DNA of 64,000 nucleotides from Variovorax sp. Root411 (GTDB lineage: Bacteria; Pseudomonadota; Gammaproteobacteria; Burkholderiales; Burkholderiaceae_C). The notes beneath the pieces are model-generated. The model did not search any database, was not told the origin of the DNA, and was given only the letters and a program-made list of their open reading frames with translations. The position numbers and the translations under genes were made by a program. Below are positions 37,171 through 48,026 of the stretch, piece after piece (position 1 is the first letter of the stretch; each line of letters opens with the position of its first letter). The DNA lies in the NCBI RefSeq assembly GCF_001425205.1, contig NZ_LMDW01000012.1, forward strand, positions 397,479 through 461,478, written 5' to 3'.

Positions 37171-38787
37171 TCAGCCCAGCATGGGTGCGTGGCCGAGCGG
37201 CCACGGGTTGGCTTCGTCCACCGCGAGCCATTGGCGCGCGAGTGGCGCGCCGTCTTCCTGCCACGCACCGCGCGCGAGCGCCTGCTCGAGCGAAAAGATG
37301 TGCTCCATGTGGCCGCCGAGCGCCTCGTAGTCCTCGCGCCGCATGCTGAACTCGATCGGCGCCACGATGGCCGGCGTGGGCACGGTGCCGAAGCTGTTGT
37401 CGGGCATGCGCATGACGTCGGCCATCACGGTGATGCCGCCGCCGGGCCACACATAGGCCGGCGCGCCGCCGCAGGTGACGTTGACCAGCGCGCGCTTGAT
37501 GGCCCGCGTGAGAAGCACCGGGTTTTCGGTGACGCCCGCGCGCAGGCTGCCACCGGCACCCCCGAGGAACAGCACGGTGCACAGCGAAGGCTCGCAGTTC
37601 TCGCCGATGCGATCGACGATGCGTTTCACCTCGGGCGGCATCGGTTGCTCGACGGGCTTCAGCGCTTCGTCGAGCACGTACCACTGCGCATGCTCGCCGG
37701 TGGTCGAGGTCATCAGCAGGCGCAGGCCGGGCCGCGCCACGCCCTCTTCCCAGCCTTCGATGATCGCGAGCGGATCGGCAATGTCAGTGCCGCCCCAGCC
37801 GTTGCCCGGGTTCGCCACCTGGAAGTAGCGCCCCGGCGTCGACTTGCGCCCCAGCATCTGGATGCCCGAGGGCGCCATGTCGAGGCAGCGCCCGGCTTGG
37901 TGCTCGGTGAGCACGCCGGTGATGTGGTCGTCGACCACCACCACCTCGTCGGCCACGCCGGCAAACTGGCGCGCGAAGATGCCGACCGCCGCAGAGCCGC
38001 AGCCCACGCGCATGCGCTGCTCTTCCACGCCGTTGACGATGGGCGCCTTGCCGGCCTGGATGACGAGCGTGGAACCGCCGTCGATGGTGCACTCCACAGC
38101 CTTCTTGTTGCCCAGCAGCTGCATCAGCTCGGCCGTCATGCGGCCTTCCTTCTTGCTGCCGCCGGTGAGGTGGTGCACGCCGCCCAGCGACAGCATCTGC
38201 GAGCCGTATTCGGCCGTGGTGACGTGGCCCACGACCTCGCCGCGGTAGCGCACGTTGGCCTGCTCGGAGCCGAGGAAGCGGTCGGTGTCGATCTTCACCT
38301 TGAAGCTGCAGTAGCTGAAGATGCCTTCGGTGACGACGGTGACCATGTCGACGCCCTGGGCTTTCGAGGCCACGATGAAGGGAGCCGGCTTGTAGTCGGG
38401 GTAGGTGGTGGACGATCCCACGCCAGTGACGAAGACTTCGTCGGCGTGCAGCAGGTCGCCGTTCCAGTCGGGCGCCTGCGCCGTGGCGGGTTCGGCGCCC
38501 GGGCGATCGAAAGGCACCAGCGCCGGCGCCTCGCTCTCGATCGTTCGGCGCAGCAGCACCACCGGGTCGACACGCACCAGCACGCCGTCGCGATTGGCAT
38601 AGCGGTCGCAGGCGCCGGTGCGGCCGTCGGAGATCTGGCACAGCACCGGGCAGGCGTTGCACTCGACCTTGGCAGTGCTCATTTTCTCGTTGCGCGGCGG
38701 CGCCTTGCCGAAGGCGCCGCTGCCGGCTTCGGCCACCACAGGCATGTCCATGCCGGGGAGGCCATCTGTCTTGGTGTGTTCAGTCAT
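37171..38787 (-). CDS. hnr: 6-hydroxynicotinate reductase-like iron-sulfur protein
   Basis: 538 residues from the ATG at 38787. A Cys-rich motif CNACPVLCQISDGRTGAC (Cys at about 43, 46, 50 and 60) would bind an Fe-S cluster. The rest is a large conserved protein with GVGSSTTYPDYKPAPF near 130, GGSKKEGRMTAELMQLLGNK near 205 and GGAGGSLRAGVTENP near 410. I recognise it as the family annotated as 6-hydroxynicotinate reductase. The Eubacterium barkeri enzyme reduces 6-hydroxynicotinate to 1,4,5,6-tetrahydro-6-oxonicotinate using ferredoxin. The enamidase for the next step is encoded across the divergent promoter, which supports the call. It heads the minus-strand run. An inner ATG at codon 36 is an alternative start. 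Confidence 0.8.
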   Translation of the reverse strand: MTEHTKTDGLPGMDMPVVAEAGSGAFGKAPPRNEKMSTAKVECNACPVLCQISDGRTGACDRYANRDGVLVRVDPVVLLRRTIESEAPALVPFDRPGAEPATAQAPDWNGDLLHADEVFVTGVGSSTTYPDYKPAPFIVASKAQGVDMVTVVTEGIFSYCSFKVKIDTDRFLGSEQANVRYRGEVVGHVTTAEYGSQMLSLGGVHHLTGGSKKEGRMTAELMQLLGNKKAVECTIDGGSTLVIQAGKAPIVNGVEEQRMRVGCGSAAVGIFARQFAGVADEVVVVDDHITGVLTEHQAGRCLDMAPSGIQMLGRKSTPGRYFQVANPGNGWGGTDIADPLAIIEGWEEGVARPGLRLLMTSTTGEHAQWYVLDEALKPVEQPMPPEVKRIVDRIGENCEPSLCTVLFLGGAGGSLRAGVTENPVLLTRAIKRALVNVTCGGAPAYVWPGGGITVMADVMRMPDNSFGTVPTPAIVAPIEFSMRREDYEALGGHMEHIFSLEQALARGAWQEDGAPLARQWLAVDEANPWPLGHAPMLG

Positions 38788-38892
38788 CGGGGCGATCTCG
38801 TGGGCGTTTCGGTGGTGTGCGAGGGGCAAATCCTGGCTGCCGGGGTTTGCAACAAACGTGCCGTCAGCCCGCTTGTGCACCGACTTCCGTTT

Positions 38893-38910
38893 GTGTAGCA
38901 TTCCCTACAC
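38893..38910. promoter_or_regulatory. Palindromic operator candidate 1
   Basis: Perfect inverted repeat GTGTAG-N6-CTACAC. The TetR regulator encoded at 39905 is the obvious candidate to bind here. It shares the TGTAG/CTACA half-site with the neighbouring palindrome 16 bp away. Confidence 0.5.
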
Positions 38911-38926
38911 TTTCATGTTGCGTTCA

Positions 38927-38947
38927 CTACATTCGCAGTCAATGTAG
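38927..38947. promoter_or_regulatory. Palindromic operator candidate 2
   Basis: Perfect inverted repeat CTACATT-N7-AATGTAG, using the same half-site in the opposite order to candidate 1. It overlaps a possible -35 box of the reductase-like gene. Confidence 0.5.
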
Positions 38948-39111
38948 CAAACGGGCCCGATGCTTGCAATGGTGTTTTCTCGCGCTGTCCGCCGGGGTTT
39001 TTCCGACCAACGACAATGGAGGGTTCGCAGCCGGCCGGCGGCCGCATGCCCCAAGGGCGTGCATCCCGGCCCAGCCACCTTCCACTGTTCCAACCAACTC
39101 TTGAGTTCCGT

Positions 39112-39885
39112 ATGAGTGCATTCAGCGAAGAACGCGTCCTGAGCGTCCACCACTGGACCGACCGCCTGTTCACCTTCACCACCACGCGCGACCCGGCGCT
39201 GCGCTTCTCGAACGGTCATTTCACGATGATCGGCCTGAAGGTCAACAACAAGCCCCTGCTGCGCGCCTACAGCATCGTGAGCCCGAACTACGAGGAGCAT
39301 CTCGAGTTCCTGAGCATCAAGGTGGAAGAAGGCCCGCTCACCTCGAAGCTGCAGCACATCCAGGTCGGCGACACCGTCATCGTGGGCCGCAAGCCCACCG
39401 GCACGCTGCTGATCGACTACACGCTGCCAGCCAAGCGCCTGTACCTGTTCGGCACCGGCACCGGCCTCGCACCGTTCATGAGCATCATCCGCGACCCGGA
39501 CACCTACGAGAAGTTCGAGCAGGTCATCCTGGTGCACGGCGTGCGCCAGGTCGACGAACTGGCCTACCACGACCTCGTGACCGATCACCTGCCCAAGCAC
39601 GAGATCCTGGGCGAGATGATCGAGAAGCAGTTGCTCTACTACCCGACCGTCACGCGCGAGGAGTTCCGCAACCAGGGCCGCATCACCGACCTGATCGAGA
39701 GCAACAAGCTCACCGACGACCTCGGCCTGCCCCCGCTCAACGTCGAGGAAGACCGCGTCATGCTGTGCGGCAGCCCCGGCCTGCTGGTCGACCTGAAGCA
39801 CATCCTCGAAAAGCGCGGCTTCAAGGAAGGCAACACGAGCACGCCGGGCGACTTCGTCGTCGAGCGCGCGTTCGCCGAGAAATAA
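39112..39885 (+). CDS. fpr: Ferredoxin-NADP+ reductase
   Basis: 257 residues of the short bacterial Fpr type. FAD-binding LLRAYSIVSPNYEEHLEF near 56, NADP-binding LFGTGTGLAPFMSI near 114, LVHGVRQVDELAY near 142, and MLCGSP near 220 with a C-terminal VERAFAEK. It moves electrons between NADPH and ferredoxin or flavodoxin. In Comamonadaceae it may be a general gene, yet here it shares a promoter with the 6-hydroxynicotinate reductase-like gene, whose known relative takes electrons from ferredoxin. It could therefore feed that enzyme. The ATG at 39112 is chosen over an in-frame start in the promoter region. Confidence 0.9.
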   Translation: MSAFSEERVLSVHHWTDRLFTFTTTRDPALRFSNGHFTMIGLKVNNKPLLRAYSIVSPNYEEHLEFLSIKVEEGPLTSKLQHIQVGDTVIVGRKPTGTLLIDYTLPAKRLYLFGTGTGLAPFMSIIRDPDTYEKFEQVILVHGVRQVDELAYHDLVTDHLPKHEILGEMIEKQLLYYPTVTREEFRNQGRITDLIESNKLTDDLGLPPLNVEEDRVMLCGSPGLLVDLKHILEKRGFKEGNTSTPGDFVVERAFAEK

Positions 39886-39904
39886 GCCGGGCGTCGCGCG
39901 CAAG

Positions 39905-40672
39905 ATGGCCGACAGCCGCTCCGCCTCCGCCAAGTCCAAGCCGCAACGCCGCACCGGCGTGCGCGAGGCCGCGGCGCAGGCCACGCGCGACAGCATCCTG
40001 AAGTCGGCGACCAAGGTGTTCGCCAAATACGGCTACGACGGCGGCAGCGTGGAGAAGATCTCCAAGGCCGCGAAGTCGTACGACCGGATGATCTACTACT
40101 ACTTCGGCAGCAAGGAAGGCCTGTTCATCGCGGTGCTCGAAGGCATCTACCAGCGCATGGACGACGCCGAGGCCGCCATTGCGCTCGACGCCTCGCGGCC
40201 GGTGGAGGCGCTCACCGAAGTGATCCGCTTCGTGCTGGGCTACTACCGCAAGAACCCCGAGTTCGTCACGCTGCTGAACACCGAAAACCTGCACAAGGGC
40301 CGGCACATCTCGAAGTCGCTGCGCGCGCGCGAGTATTCGTCGCGGGCGGTGGCGATCATTGCGGAAATCCTGGCCAGCGGCGCTGCGCAGGGCCTGTTCC
40401 GCAAGGATCTCGTGGCGCGCGACATCTACCTGCTGATCGCGTCCACGGGTTATTTCTACACCTCCAACCGGCACACGCTCACCGCCTTCCTCGGCGAGCC
40501 GATGGAGTCGCCGGAGGCGATCACGCACTGGGAAGATTTCGTGATCGAGACGCTGCTGCGCACGGTGCGCGCGGACGAGGCGCAAGACAACACACCACCC
40601 CACGAGGACACATCGAAATGGCAGAAATCGCAGCCGGCGGCAAGTCGGGCAAGGTCGTCATCAAGAACATAG
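39905..40672 (+). CDS. TetR/AcrR-family regulator
   Basis: 255 residues. A basic N-terminal tail, then a TetR helix-turn-helix at about 25-72 (SATKVFAKYGYDGGSVEKISKA; YYYFGSKEGLF) and a ligand domain to about 215. The last part, from about residue 237, is read in a frame that overlaps the enamidase gene by 55 bp. It is the only local regulator of the cluster and so the likely reader of the two TGTAG palindromes. NicS, the regulator of nicAB in Pseudomonas putida, is of the same family, though orthology is not shown. The effector may be nicotinate or a derivative. Confidence 0.85.
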   Translation: MADSRSASAKSKPQRRTGVREAAAQATRDSILKSATKVFAKYGYDGGSVEKISKAAKSYDRMIYYYFGSKEGLFIAVLEGIYQRMDDAEAAIALDASRPVEALTEVIRFVLGYYRKNPEFVTLLNTENLHKGRHISKSLRAREYSSRAVAIIAEILASGAAQGLFRKDLVARDIYLLIASTGYFYTSNRHTLTAFLGEPMESPEAITHWEDFVIETLLRTVRADEAQDNTPPHEDTSKWQKSQPAASRARSSSRT

Positions 40673-41817
40673 GGCTGCTGCTCTCGGGCGACATCGACAA
40701 GCCCATCCTCGACGCCGACACCATCGTGGTGAACGACGGCCTGATCGTGGCGGTCGGCAAGGAGAAAGACTGCGACCTTGAAGGCGCGCAGACCGTCATC
40801 GACGCGCGCAAGACCTGCGTGGCACCCGGCCTGATCGACAGCCACGTGCACCCGGTGTTCGGCGACTGGACGCCGCGCCAGGGCCAGATCGGCTGGATCG
40901 ACTCGACCATGCACGGCGGCGTGACGACGATGATTTCCGCCGGTGAAGTGCACCTGCCGGGCCGCCCCAAGGACATCGTGGGCCTGAAGGCGCTGGCCAT
41001 CACCGCGCAGCGCGCCTTCGACAACTTCCGCCCCGGCGGCGTGAAGGTGCTCGCGGGTGCGCCGGTCATCGAGAAGGGCATGGTCGAGAGCGACTTCAAG
41101 GAACTTGCCGAGGCCGGCGTGGGCCTGCTCGGCGAAGTGGGCCTGGGCTCGGTCAAGGCCGGCTACGAGGCGAAAGAGATGGTGGCCTGGGCGCGCAAGT
41201 ACGGCATCCAGAGCACGATCCACACGGGCGGCCCGTCGATCCCGGGCTCGGGCCTGATCGACAAGGACGTGGTGCTCGAGGCCGACGCGGACATCATCGG
41301 CCACATCAACGGCGGCCACACCTCGCTGCCCGAGGCGCATGTGTGCGAGCTGTGCGAGAAGAGTTCGCGCGCCATCGAGATCGTGCACAACGGCAACGAG
41401 AAGGTGGCCATCGCGGCGGCTAAGGCGGCGCTGGAGCTGAAGTGCCCGCACCGCGTGATCCTCGGCACCGACGGGCCCGCGGGCTCGGGCGTGCAGCCGC
41501 TGGGCATCCTGCGCATGGTGGCGATGCTGTCGTCCATTGCGAACATCCCGGCCGAGCTGGTGTTCTGCTTCGCCACGGGCAACACGGCGAAGATCCGCAA
41601 GCTCAACTGCGGGCTGGTCGAGGTGGGCCGCGACGCCGACTTCGTCTTCATGGACCGCGCGCAGCATTCGCCCGCGCCGGGCCTGCTCGAAAGCGTGCAG
41701 CTCGGCGACATCCCGGGCGTGGGCATGGTGATGATCGACGGCATCGTGCGCTGCGGCCGCAGCCGCAACACGCCGCCTGCGACCGAGATTCCGGTCGTCG
41801 TTTCCGGCGCGCACTGA
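40618..41817 (+). CDS. ena: Enamidase (1,4,5,6-tetrahydro-6-oxonicotinate hydrolase)
   Basis: 399 residues of the amidohydrolase superfamily. The metal-binding HxH is at residues 76 and 78 (DSHVHPVFGD), then the GEVGLGSVK glutamate, HTGGPSIPGSG, HINGG and the late Asp in TDGPAGSG. The sequence follows the Eubacterium barkeri enamidase closely in the parts I recall (IKNIG at the start, GGVTTMISAG, GRPKD, LGILRN/LGILRM, SRNTPPA). That enzyme opens the ring to give 2-formylglutarate and ammonia. GAGGA precedes the ATG, which lies inside the TetR gene. Dihydroorotase or hydantoinase-type activity is less likely given the close match. Confidence 0.87.
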   Translation: MAEIAAGGKSGKVVIKNIGLLLSGDIDKPILDADTIVVNDGLIVAVGKEKDCDLEGAQTVIDARKTCVAPGLIDSHVHPVFGDWTPRQGQIGWIDSTMHGGVTTMISAGEVHLPGRPKDIVGLKALAITAQRAFDNFRPGGVKVLAGAPVIEKGMVESDFKELAEAGVGLLGEVGLGSVKAGYEAKEMVAWARKYGIQSTIHTGGPSIPGSGLIDKDVVLEADADIIGHINGGHTSLPEAHVCELCEKSSRAIEIVHNGNEKVAIAAAKAALELKCPHRVILGTDGPAGSGVQPLGILRMVAMLSSIANIPAELVFCFATGNTAKIRKLNCGLVEVGRDADFVFMDRAQHSPAPGLLESVQLGDIPGVGMVMIDGIVRCGRSRNTPPATEIPVVVSGAH

Positions 41818-41836
41818 GCGCGCCGTGCCGGCGGCT

Positions 41837-42238
41837 TCAGCCGCCGCGGTGCGAGCGAAAGACCAGGTAGCGCGCCGACAGGAAGTTGGCACTCATGCCG
41901 GCGAGGCTGCCCAGCGCCACGCCCAGGGCCGCGGCCCAGCGCCCTTCGACCCAGTGCAGCGTCAGCACGTAGGCGCCATAGTTCAGCACCGCGCCGGCGG
42001 CCATGGTTGCCAGGTAGCCCAGGTATTCGCGCCAGAGGGAACGGCCGGCCGCTGCGCTGGCCGCGAAGGTGTAGCGGCGGTTGAAGGCCCAGGTGGTGGT
42101 CGCCGCCGCGAGGAACGACACCACGCGCGCCGCATACCAGCCCAGCAGCGGCGCCAGCAGGTACAGCACGACCACGTCGACCACCAGCCCGATCACGCCG
42201 ACGGCGGCGAACGAGAGGAACTCGCGTCCGATCTTCAT
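41837..42238 (-). CDS. GtrA-family membrane protein
   Basis: 133 residues with four predicted transmembrane helices (FAAVGVIGLVVDVVVLYLLAP; TTTWAFNRRYTF is the conserved loop). GtrA-type proteins move lipid-linked sugars or assist glycosyltransferases at the membrane. The ATG overlaps the stop of the glycosyltransferase gene as ATGA. Its 3' end meets the enamidase gene convergently; a GGCGGC-TTCA-GCCGCC hairpin (41830-41845) lies there. Confidence 0.88.
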   Translation of the reverse strand: MKIGREFLSFAAVGVIGLVVDVVVLYLLAPLLGWYAARVVSFLAAATTTWAFNRRYTFAASAAAGRSLWREYLGYLATMAAGAVLNYGAYVLTLHWVEGRWAAALGVALGSLAGMSANFLSARYLVFRSHRGG

Positions 42239-43230
42239 CGCGAGGCGCGTGAAGCGCGGGTCGCCTGCTCGCGCACGCCCGGAATCGCGAGATAGCGCAG
42301 CCGCTTGGCCTCCCGCCGCCCCAGCGTGATGGCCTGCATGACGACGCCGCACACGAAGGACAGCATGGCCGCCAGCATCGCGCCCGTGGCCAGCACCGCC
42401 GTGGGGAGCCGGGGCACCAGGCCGGTGTGCATGTAGGTCATGACGAGCGGCAGGACCAGCGCGATCGACATCAGCACGAGCAGCCCCCCGATGGTCGAGA
42501 AGAACTGCAGCGGCCGCTCGCTCACGAACAGCTTGCAGATGGTCTTCAGGATGCGCCAGCCGTCGCGGTAGGTCGAGAGCTTGCTGACCGAGCCTTCGGG
42601 GCGCGTGCTGTATGCGGTGCTTTCCTCTGCATAGGGCATGCGCAGTTCGAGCGCGTGCACGGTGAGCTCGGTCTCGGTCTCGAAGCCGCGCGACAGCGCC
42701 GGGAACGACTTGGCATAGCGCCGCGAGAACACGCGGTAGCCCGAGAGCATGTCGCCGAGGCCACCTCCGAACAGCTGCGCCACGGCGCCCGTGAGCATGC
42801 GGTTGCCGAGGCGGTGGCCGGTGCGGTAGGTGTGCGCGTCCTGGCCGTCGTCCACGCGGCTGCCGACCACCATGTCGAGGTTGTCGTTCACCAGCCGGTC
42901 GATGAGCCGGCGCGCGGCGCCGGCGTCGTAGGTGGCGTCGCCATCGACCATCACGTACACGTCGGCCTCGACGTCGGCGAACATGCGCCGCACCACGTTG
43001 CCCTTGCCGCGCAGGGCCACGTGCGTGACGATGGCGCCGGCCGCGCGCGCCACGGCGGCCGTGTCGTCGCTGGAGTTGTTGTCGAAGACGTGGATCTCGG
43101 CCTCGGGCAGCGCGGCGCGAAAACCCGCGATCACCTGGGCGATGGCCAGCGCCTCGTTGTAGCAGGGGATGACCGCGGCAATGCGCAGGCCGGCGTTGCC
43201 TGGAGCGGCGGAATAATCGGTGTCTGTCAT
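42235..43230 (-). CDS. Family 2 glycosyltransferase (dolichol-phosphate-sugar synthase type)
   Basis: 331 residues. The GT2 core covers about 15-245: AVIPCYNEALAIAQVI, DNNSSDDTAAVA, and the DXD-type VMVDGDATYD near 94. Two transmembrane helices near 255-320 follow (LVLMSIALVLPLVMTYMHTG). It probably loads a sugar onto a polyprenyl phosphate, which the GT-C protein next to it could then use. ATGA overlaps link it to both neighbours, so the three genes form one unit. Confidence 0.87.
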   Translation of the reverse strand: MTDTDYSAAPGNAGLRIAAVIPCYNEALAIAQVIAGFRAALPEAEIHVFDNNSSDDTAAVARAAGAIVTHVALRGKGNVVRRMFADVEADVYVMVDGDATYDAGAARRLIDRLVNDNLDMVVGSRVDDGQDAHTYRTGHRLGNRMLTGAVAQLFGGGLGDMLSGYRVFSRRYAKSFPALSRGFETETELTVHALELRMPYAEESTAYSTRPEGSVSKLSTYRDGWRILKTICKLFVSERPLQFFSTIGGLLVLMSIALVLPLVMTYMHTGLVPRLPTAVLATGAMLAAMLSFVCGVVMQAITLGRREAKRLRYLAIPGVREQATRASRASR

Positions 43231-45038
43231 GGTGCGGCGGGAAGGATACGGTAGACCCGGCTGCCGTCTTTCTCGTACTCCACGGCGAAGTACTTGTCGA
43301 AATCGATGCGCGCGCTGAACACGGGCACCACGGAGTCCGGCAGGACCACCGCGGTGAAGCCCATGCCGCCGAGCTTGCGCGCGAGATCGCCGCCCGACAG
43401 CCGACCGAAGTCGGTGTAGCGCCACGGCCCCAGCGTGTCGCCCCAGATGGGGTTGGGGCCGTAGTAGATCGCCTCGTTCAGCGCGATCTGGTAGACGCGG
43501 CCGGTGGCATTGCGGCGCAGGTAGTCCATCACGGCGTAGCCCGGCACGTGCCGGCGCAGCACGGCCTCGCGGGCCTCGGGCGTGATCGAAACCATCGCGA
43601 CCTTGGCGGCGGTCTGGCGCACCGAAACAGCGGCCAACACGGCCAGCAGCAGCACGGCCGCCCAGTCGCCCACGCGGGCCGGCGTGCGCCGCGTGACGGC
43701 AGCGGGCGGCACGTCCTGCGCCGTGTTCCTGCTGCCGAACATGCGGCGAACGCCTGAGAAGATCCAGCCGAACAGTACCTGCCAGCCGATCGCCGCAACC
43801 GCGGCCAGCAGCGGGAACGACGCCGTCAGGTAGCGCGGATAGCGCGAGGTCACGACCCAGACCACGACCGAGTACAGGCAGAACCAGCCAGCGGCGCGCA
43901 CCGCCGCCGAGCGCTTCCACAGCACGCTGAACGGCGCGAAGAACACCGACCAGATCAGCGCATTGGGCAACTCGGCGTGCACGCGCACGTCGGCCACCTG
44001 CTGCACGTAGTCGGCCGGCGTCCACTCGGTGAAGCCGAACACGCGCGCGCCGATGGGGTTGAATGGATCGCCCGTCATGATGGCGTTGCGCGCGTACCAG
44101 TACACGCACGGGACCAGGAAGCAGGCGAACACCAGCGCCCAGGCCCGGGGCCGGCGCTCGTGCCGAATGACGAACACCGCCACCAGCGGCAGGAAGATCA
44201 ACGCCTGGTACTTCGAGCCCGCGGCCACGCCGAAGGAGAACGCGGCCACGCCGAGCCAGCGCATGCCGCCATGACCTGCGTCGGCGGGCTCCGATTCGCG
44301 CCACCACCACAGCGCCACGCAGGCCGACAGCACGAACAGCGCCACGCCCATGTCGATCAGCGCGTTGGAATAATCGCCGAGCCCCAGCCAGATGGCCGCG
44401 CCGATGCAGGCGGTGAGCCGGTTGGCGTGCAGGATGCCCAGGCGATAGACCATCACCACCGACAGCGCACCCGCCAGCGCATTGAGGAAGTGCGGCAGCA
44501 CGTCGTCGCCGAGCTGCAGCGCGGCGGCGTAAAGCAGGTTGTAGTTGTACGGGAACCAGGGGTAGCGCAGCCAGTCGTGGATGCCCAGCGAGCCCTGCTG
44601 CGCGACCTGGCGCGCGTACGGCAGGTGGTACATCAGTTCGTCGAAGGCAATCGGCGGCGCGAGCGGCGCCACCAGCGCGGGCAGCGCGACCAAAGCCAGC
44701 GCGATCAGCGCGATGCGCTCGACGTAGGTCCACGGCGCGGCGCGTTCGTTCGCGCGCAGGTCACGCCGCTCGCGCAGCCACGACGGAAGCTGGAGCGCAG
44801 CGGCCAACACGCCTGCCACAACGAGCGCCACGGTCGCACCGGCCTTGAAAGCGCCGAAGACGGCCAGGGCCTGGAAGGCGCAGATGTACAGGCCAACGCC
44901 CAGCGCGACGGCCATGGCCGCTTCGAGCCCCGCGTCGCGACGAGGCGGCGCAGCCAGGCGGCCCAGCAGCGCACGGCCGAAGCCCCAGCAGCCGATCACG
45001 AAGATCGACAAGGCCGCGTAGTGCGCGGCTGCAAACAT
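43227..45038 (-). CDS. GT-C-fold membrane glycosyltransferase, ArnT/GT39-like
   Basis: 603 residues with about 11-13 transmembrane helices in the first 470 and a soluble C-terminal domain. The early periplasmic loop APPIAFDELMYHLPYARQ (near 125-145) has the Asp-Glu pair typical of ArnT/PMT-type enzymes that use lipid-linked sugar donors. The acceptor is unknown. It is first of the GtrA/GT2/GT-C unit and 52 bp after the large metH gene, so it may share its transcript. Confidence 0.75.
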   Translation of the reverse strand: MFAAAHYAALSIFVIGCWGFGRALLGRLAAPPRRDAGLEAAMAVALGVGLYICAFQALAVFGAFKAGATVALVVAGVLAAALQLPSWLRERRDLRANERAAPWTYVERIALIALALVALPALVAPLAPPIAFDELMYHLPYARQVAQQGSLGIHDWLRYPWFPYNYNLLYAAALQLGDDVLPHFLNALAGALSVVMVYRLGILHANRLTACIGAAIWLGLGDYSNALIDMGVALFVLSACVALWWWRESEPADAGHGGMRWLGVAAFSFGVAAGSKYQALIFLPLVAVFVIRHERRPRAWALVFACFLVPCVYWYARNAIMTGDPFNPIGARVFGFTEWTPADYVQQVADVRVHAELPNALIWSVFFAPFSVLWKRSAAVRAAGWFCLYSVVVWVVTSRYPRYLTASFPLLAAVAAIGWQVLFGWIFSGVRRMFGSRNTAQDVPPAAVTRRTPARVGDWAAVLLLAVLAAVSVRQTAAKVAMVSITPEAREAVLRRHVPGYAVMDYLRRNATGRVYQIALNEAIYYGPNPIWGDTLGPWRYTDFGRLSGGDLARKLGGMGFTAVVLPDSVVPVFSARIDFDKYFAVEYEKDGSRVYRILPAAP

Positions 45039-45090
45039 CAGCTTCTGAATAACAACTCCCGGCGCCGGGCGGCCGCGCCGGCCGGCAGGT

Positions 45091-47862
<2,772 letters not shown>

Positions 47863-47888
47863 GGCCTCACCTGCGGAAGAGTCGGACA

Positions 47889-47958
47889 GGCGAGCGTCGT
47901 TGTCGCCCCAAGCCTGACGGCCGGCCTGCGAGGCCCACCGCTGCAACGCTCCTTGGGA
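47889..47958 (-). ncRNA. S-adenosylhomocysteine (SAH) riboswitch upstream of metH
   Basis: On the minus strand the leader has the SAH riboswitch core: GGAGCGTTGCAGC, then CAGGCTTGGGG, then ACAACGACGCTC. Pairings check out: CCCAAG (47952-47957) with CUUGGG (47907-47912), a hairpin GGCCT-CGC-AGGCC (47923-47935), and pseudoknot-type pairing of GAGCGU (47946-47951) with ACGCUC (47892-47897). It ends 27 nt before the metH start. Known SAH riboswitches turn on SAH recycling genes when SAH builds up, and metH is one of their common targets. Confidence 0.88.
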
Positions 47959-48026
47959 AGTGGAGCATTTTAGGTCGATTCAACCGGCCAAGGTAAAAGC
48001 CCCCGTTTCCGCTCCCGCCCGCCGGC

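Larger units (their letters stand above)
38788..39111. promoter_or_regulatory. Divergent promoter region of the nic-type cluster
   Basis: This 324-bp gap separates the reductase-like gene (minus) from fpr (plus) and holds no gene. Two palindromes with TGTAG/CTACA half-sites lie at 38893-38947. On the minus strand a TTGACT box (38937-38942) with a 17-bp spacer precedes a weak AACATG box, so the downstream palindrome would cover the -35 region. The part from 38950 to 39111 shows nothing further apart from Pro/Gly-type GC-rich sequence. Confidence 0.55.

Noticed and set aside
40618..41817. Dihydroorotase or hydantoinase call for the amidohydrolase
   Set aside because: Local motifs follow the Eubacterium enamidase closely, and the ring reductase for its substrate is next to it.
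41830..41845. Rho-independent terminator between enamidase and gtrA genes
   Set aside because: The hairpin is short, overlaps the end of gtrA and has no T-tract on either strand.
47863..47946. Longer in-frame start for the large MetH part
   Set aside because: The extension is read from the SAH riboswitch; the ATG at 47862 has its own ribosome site.
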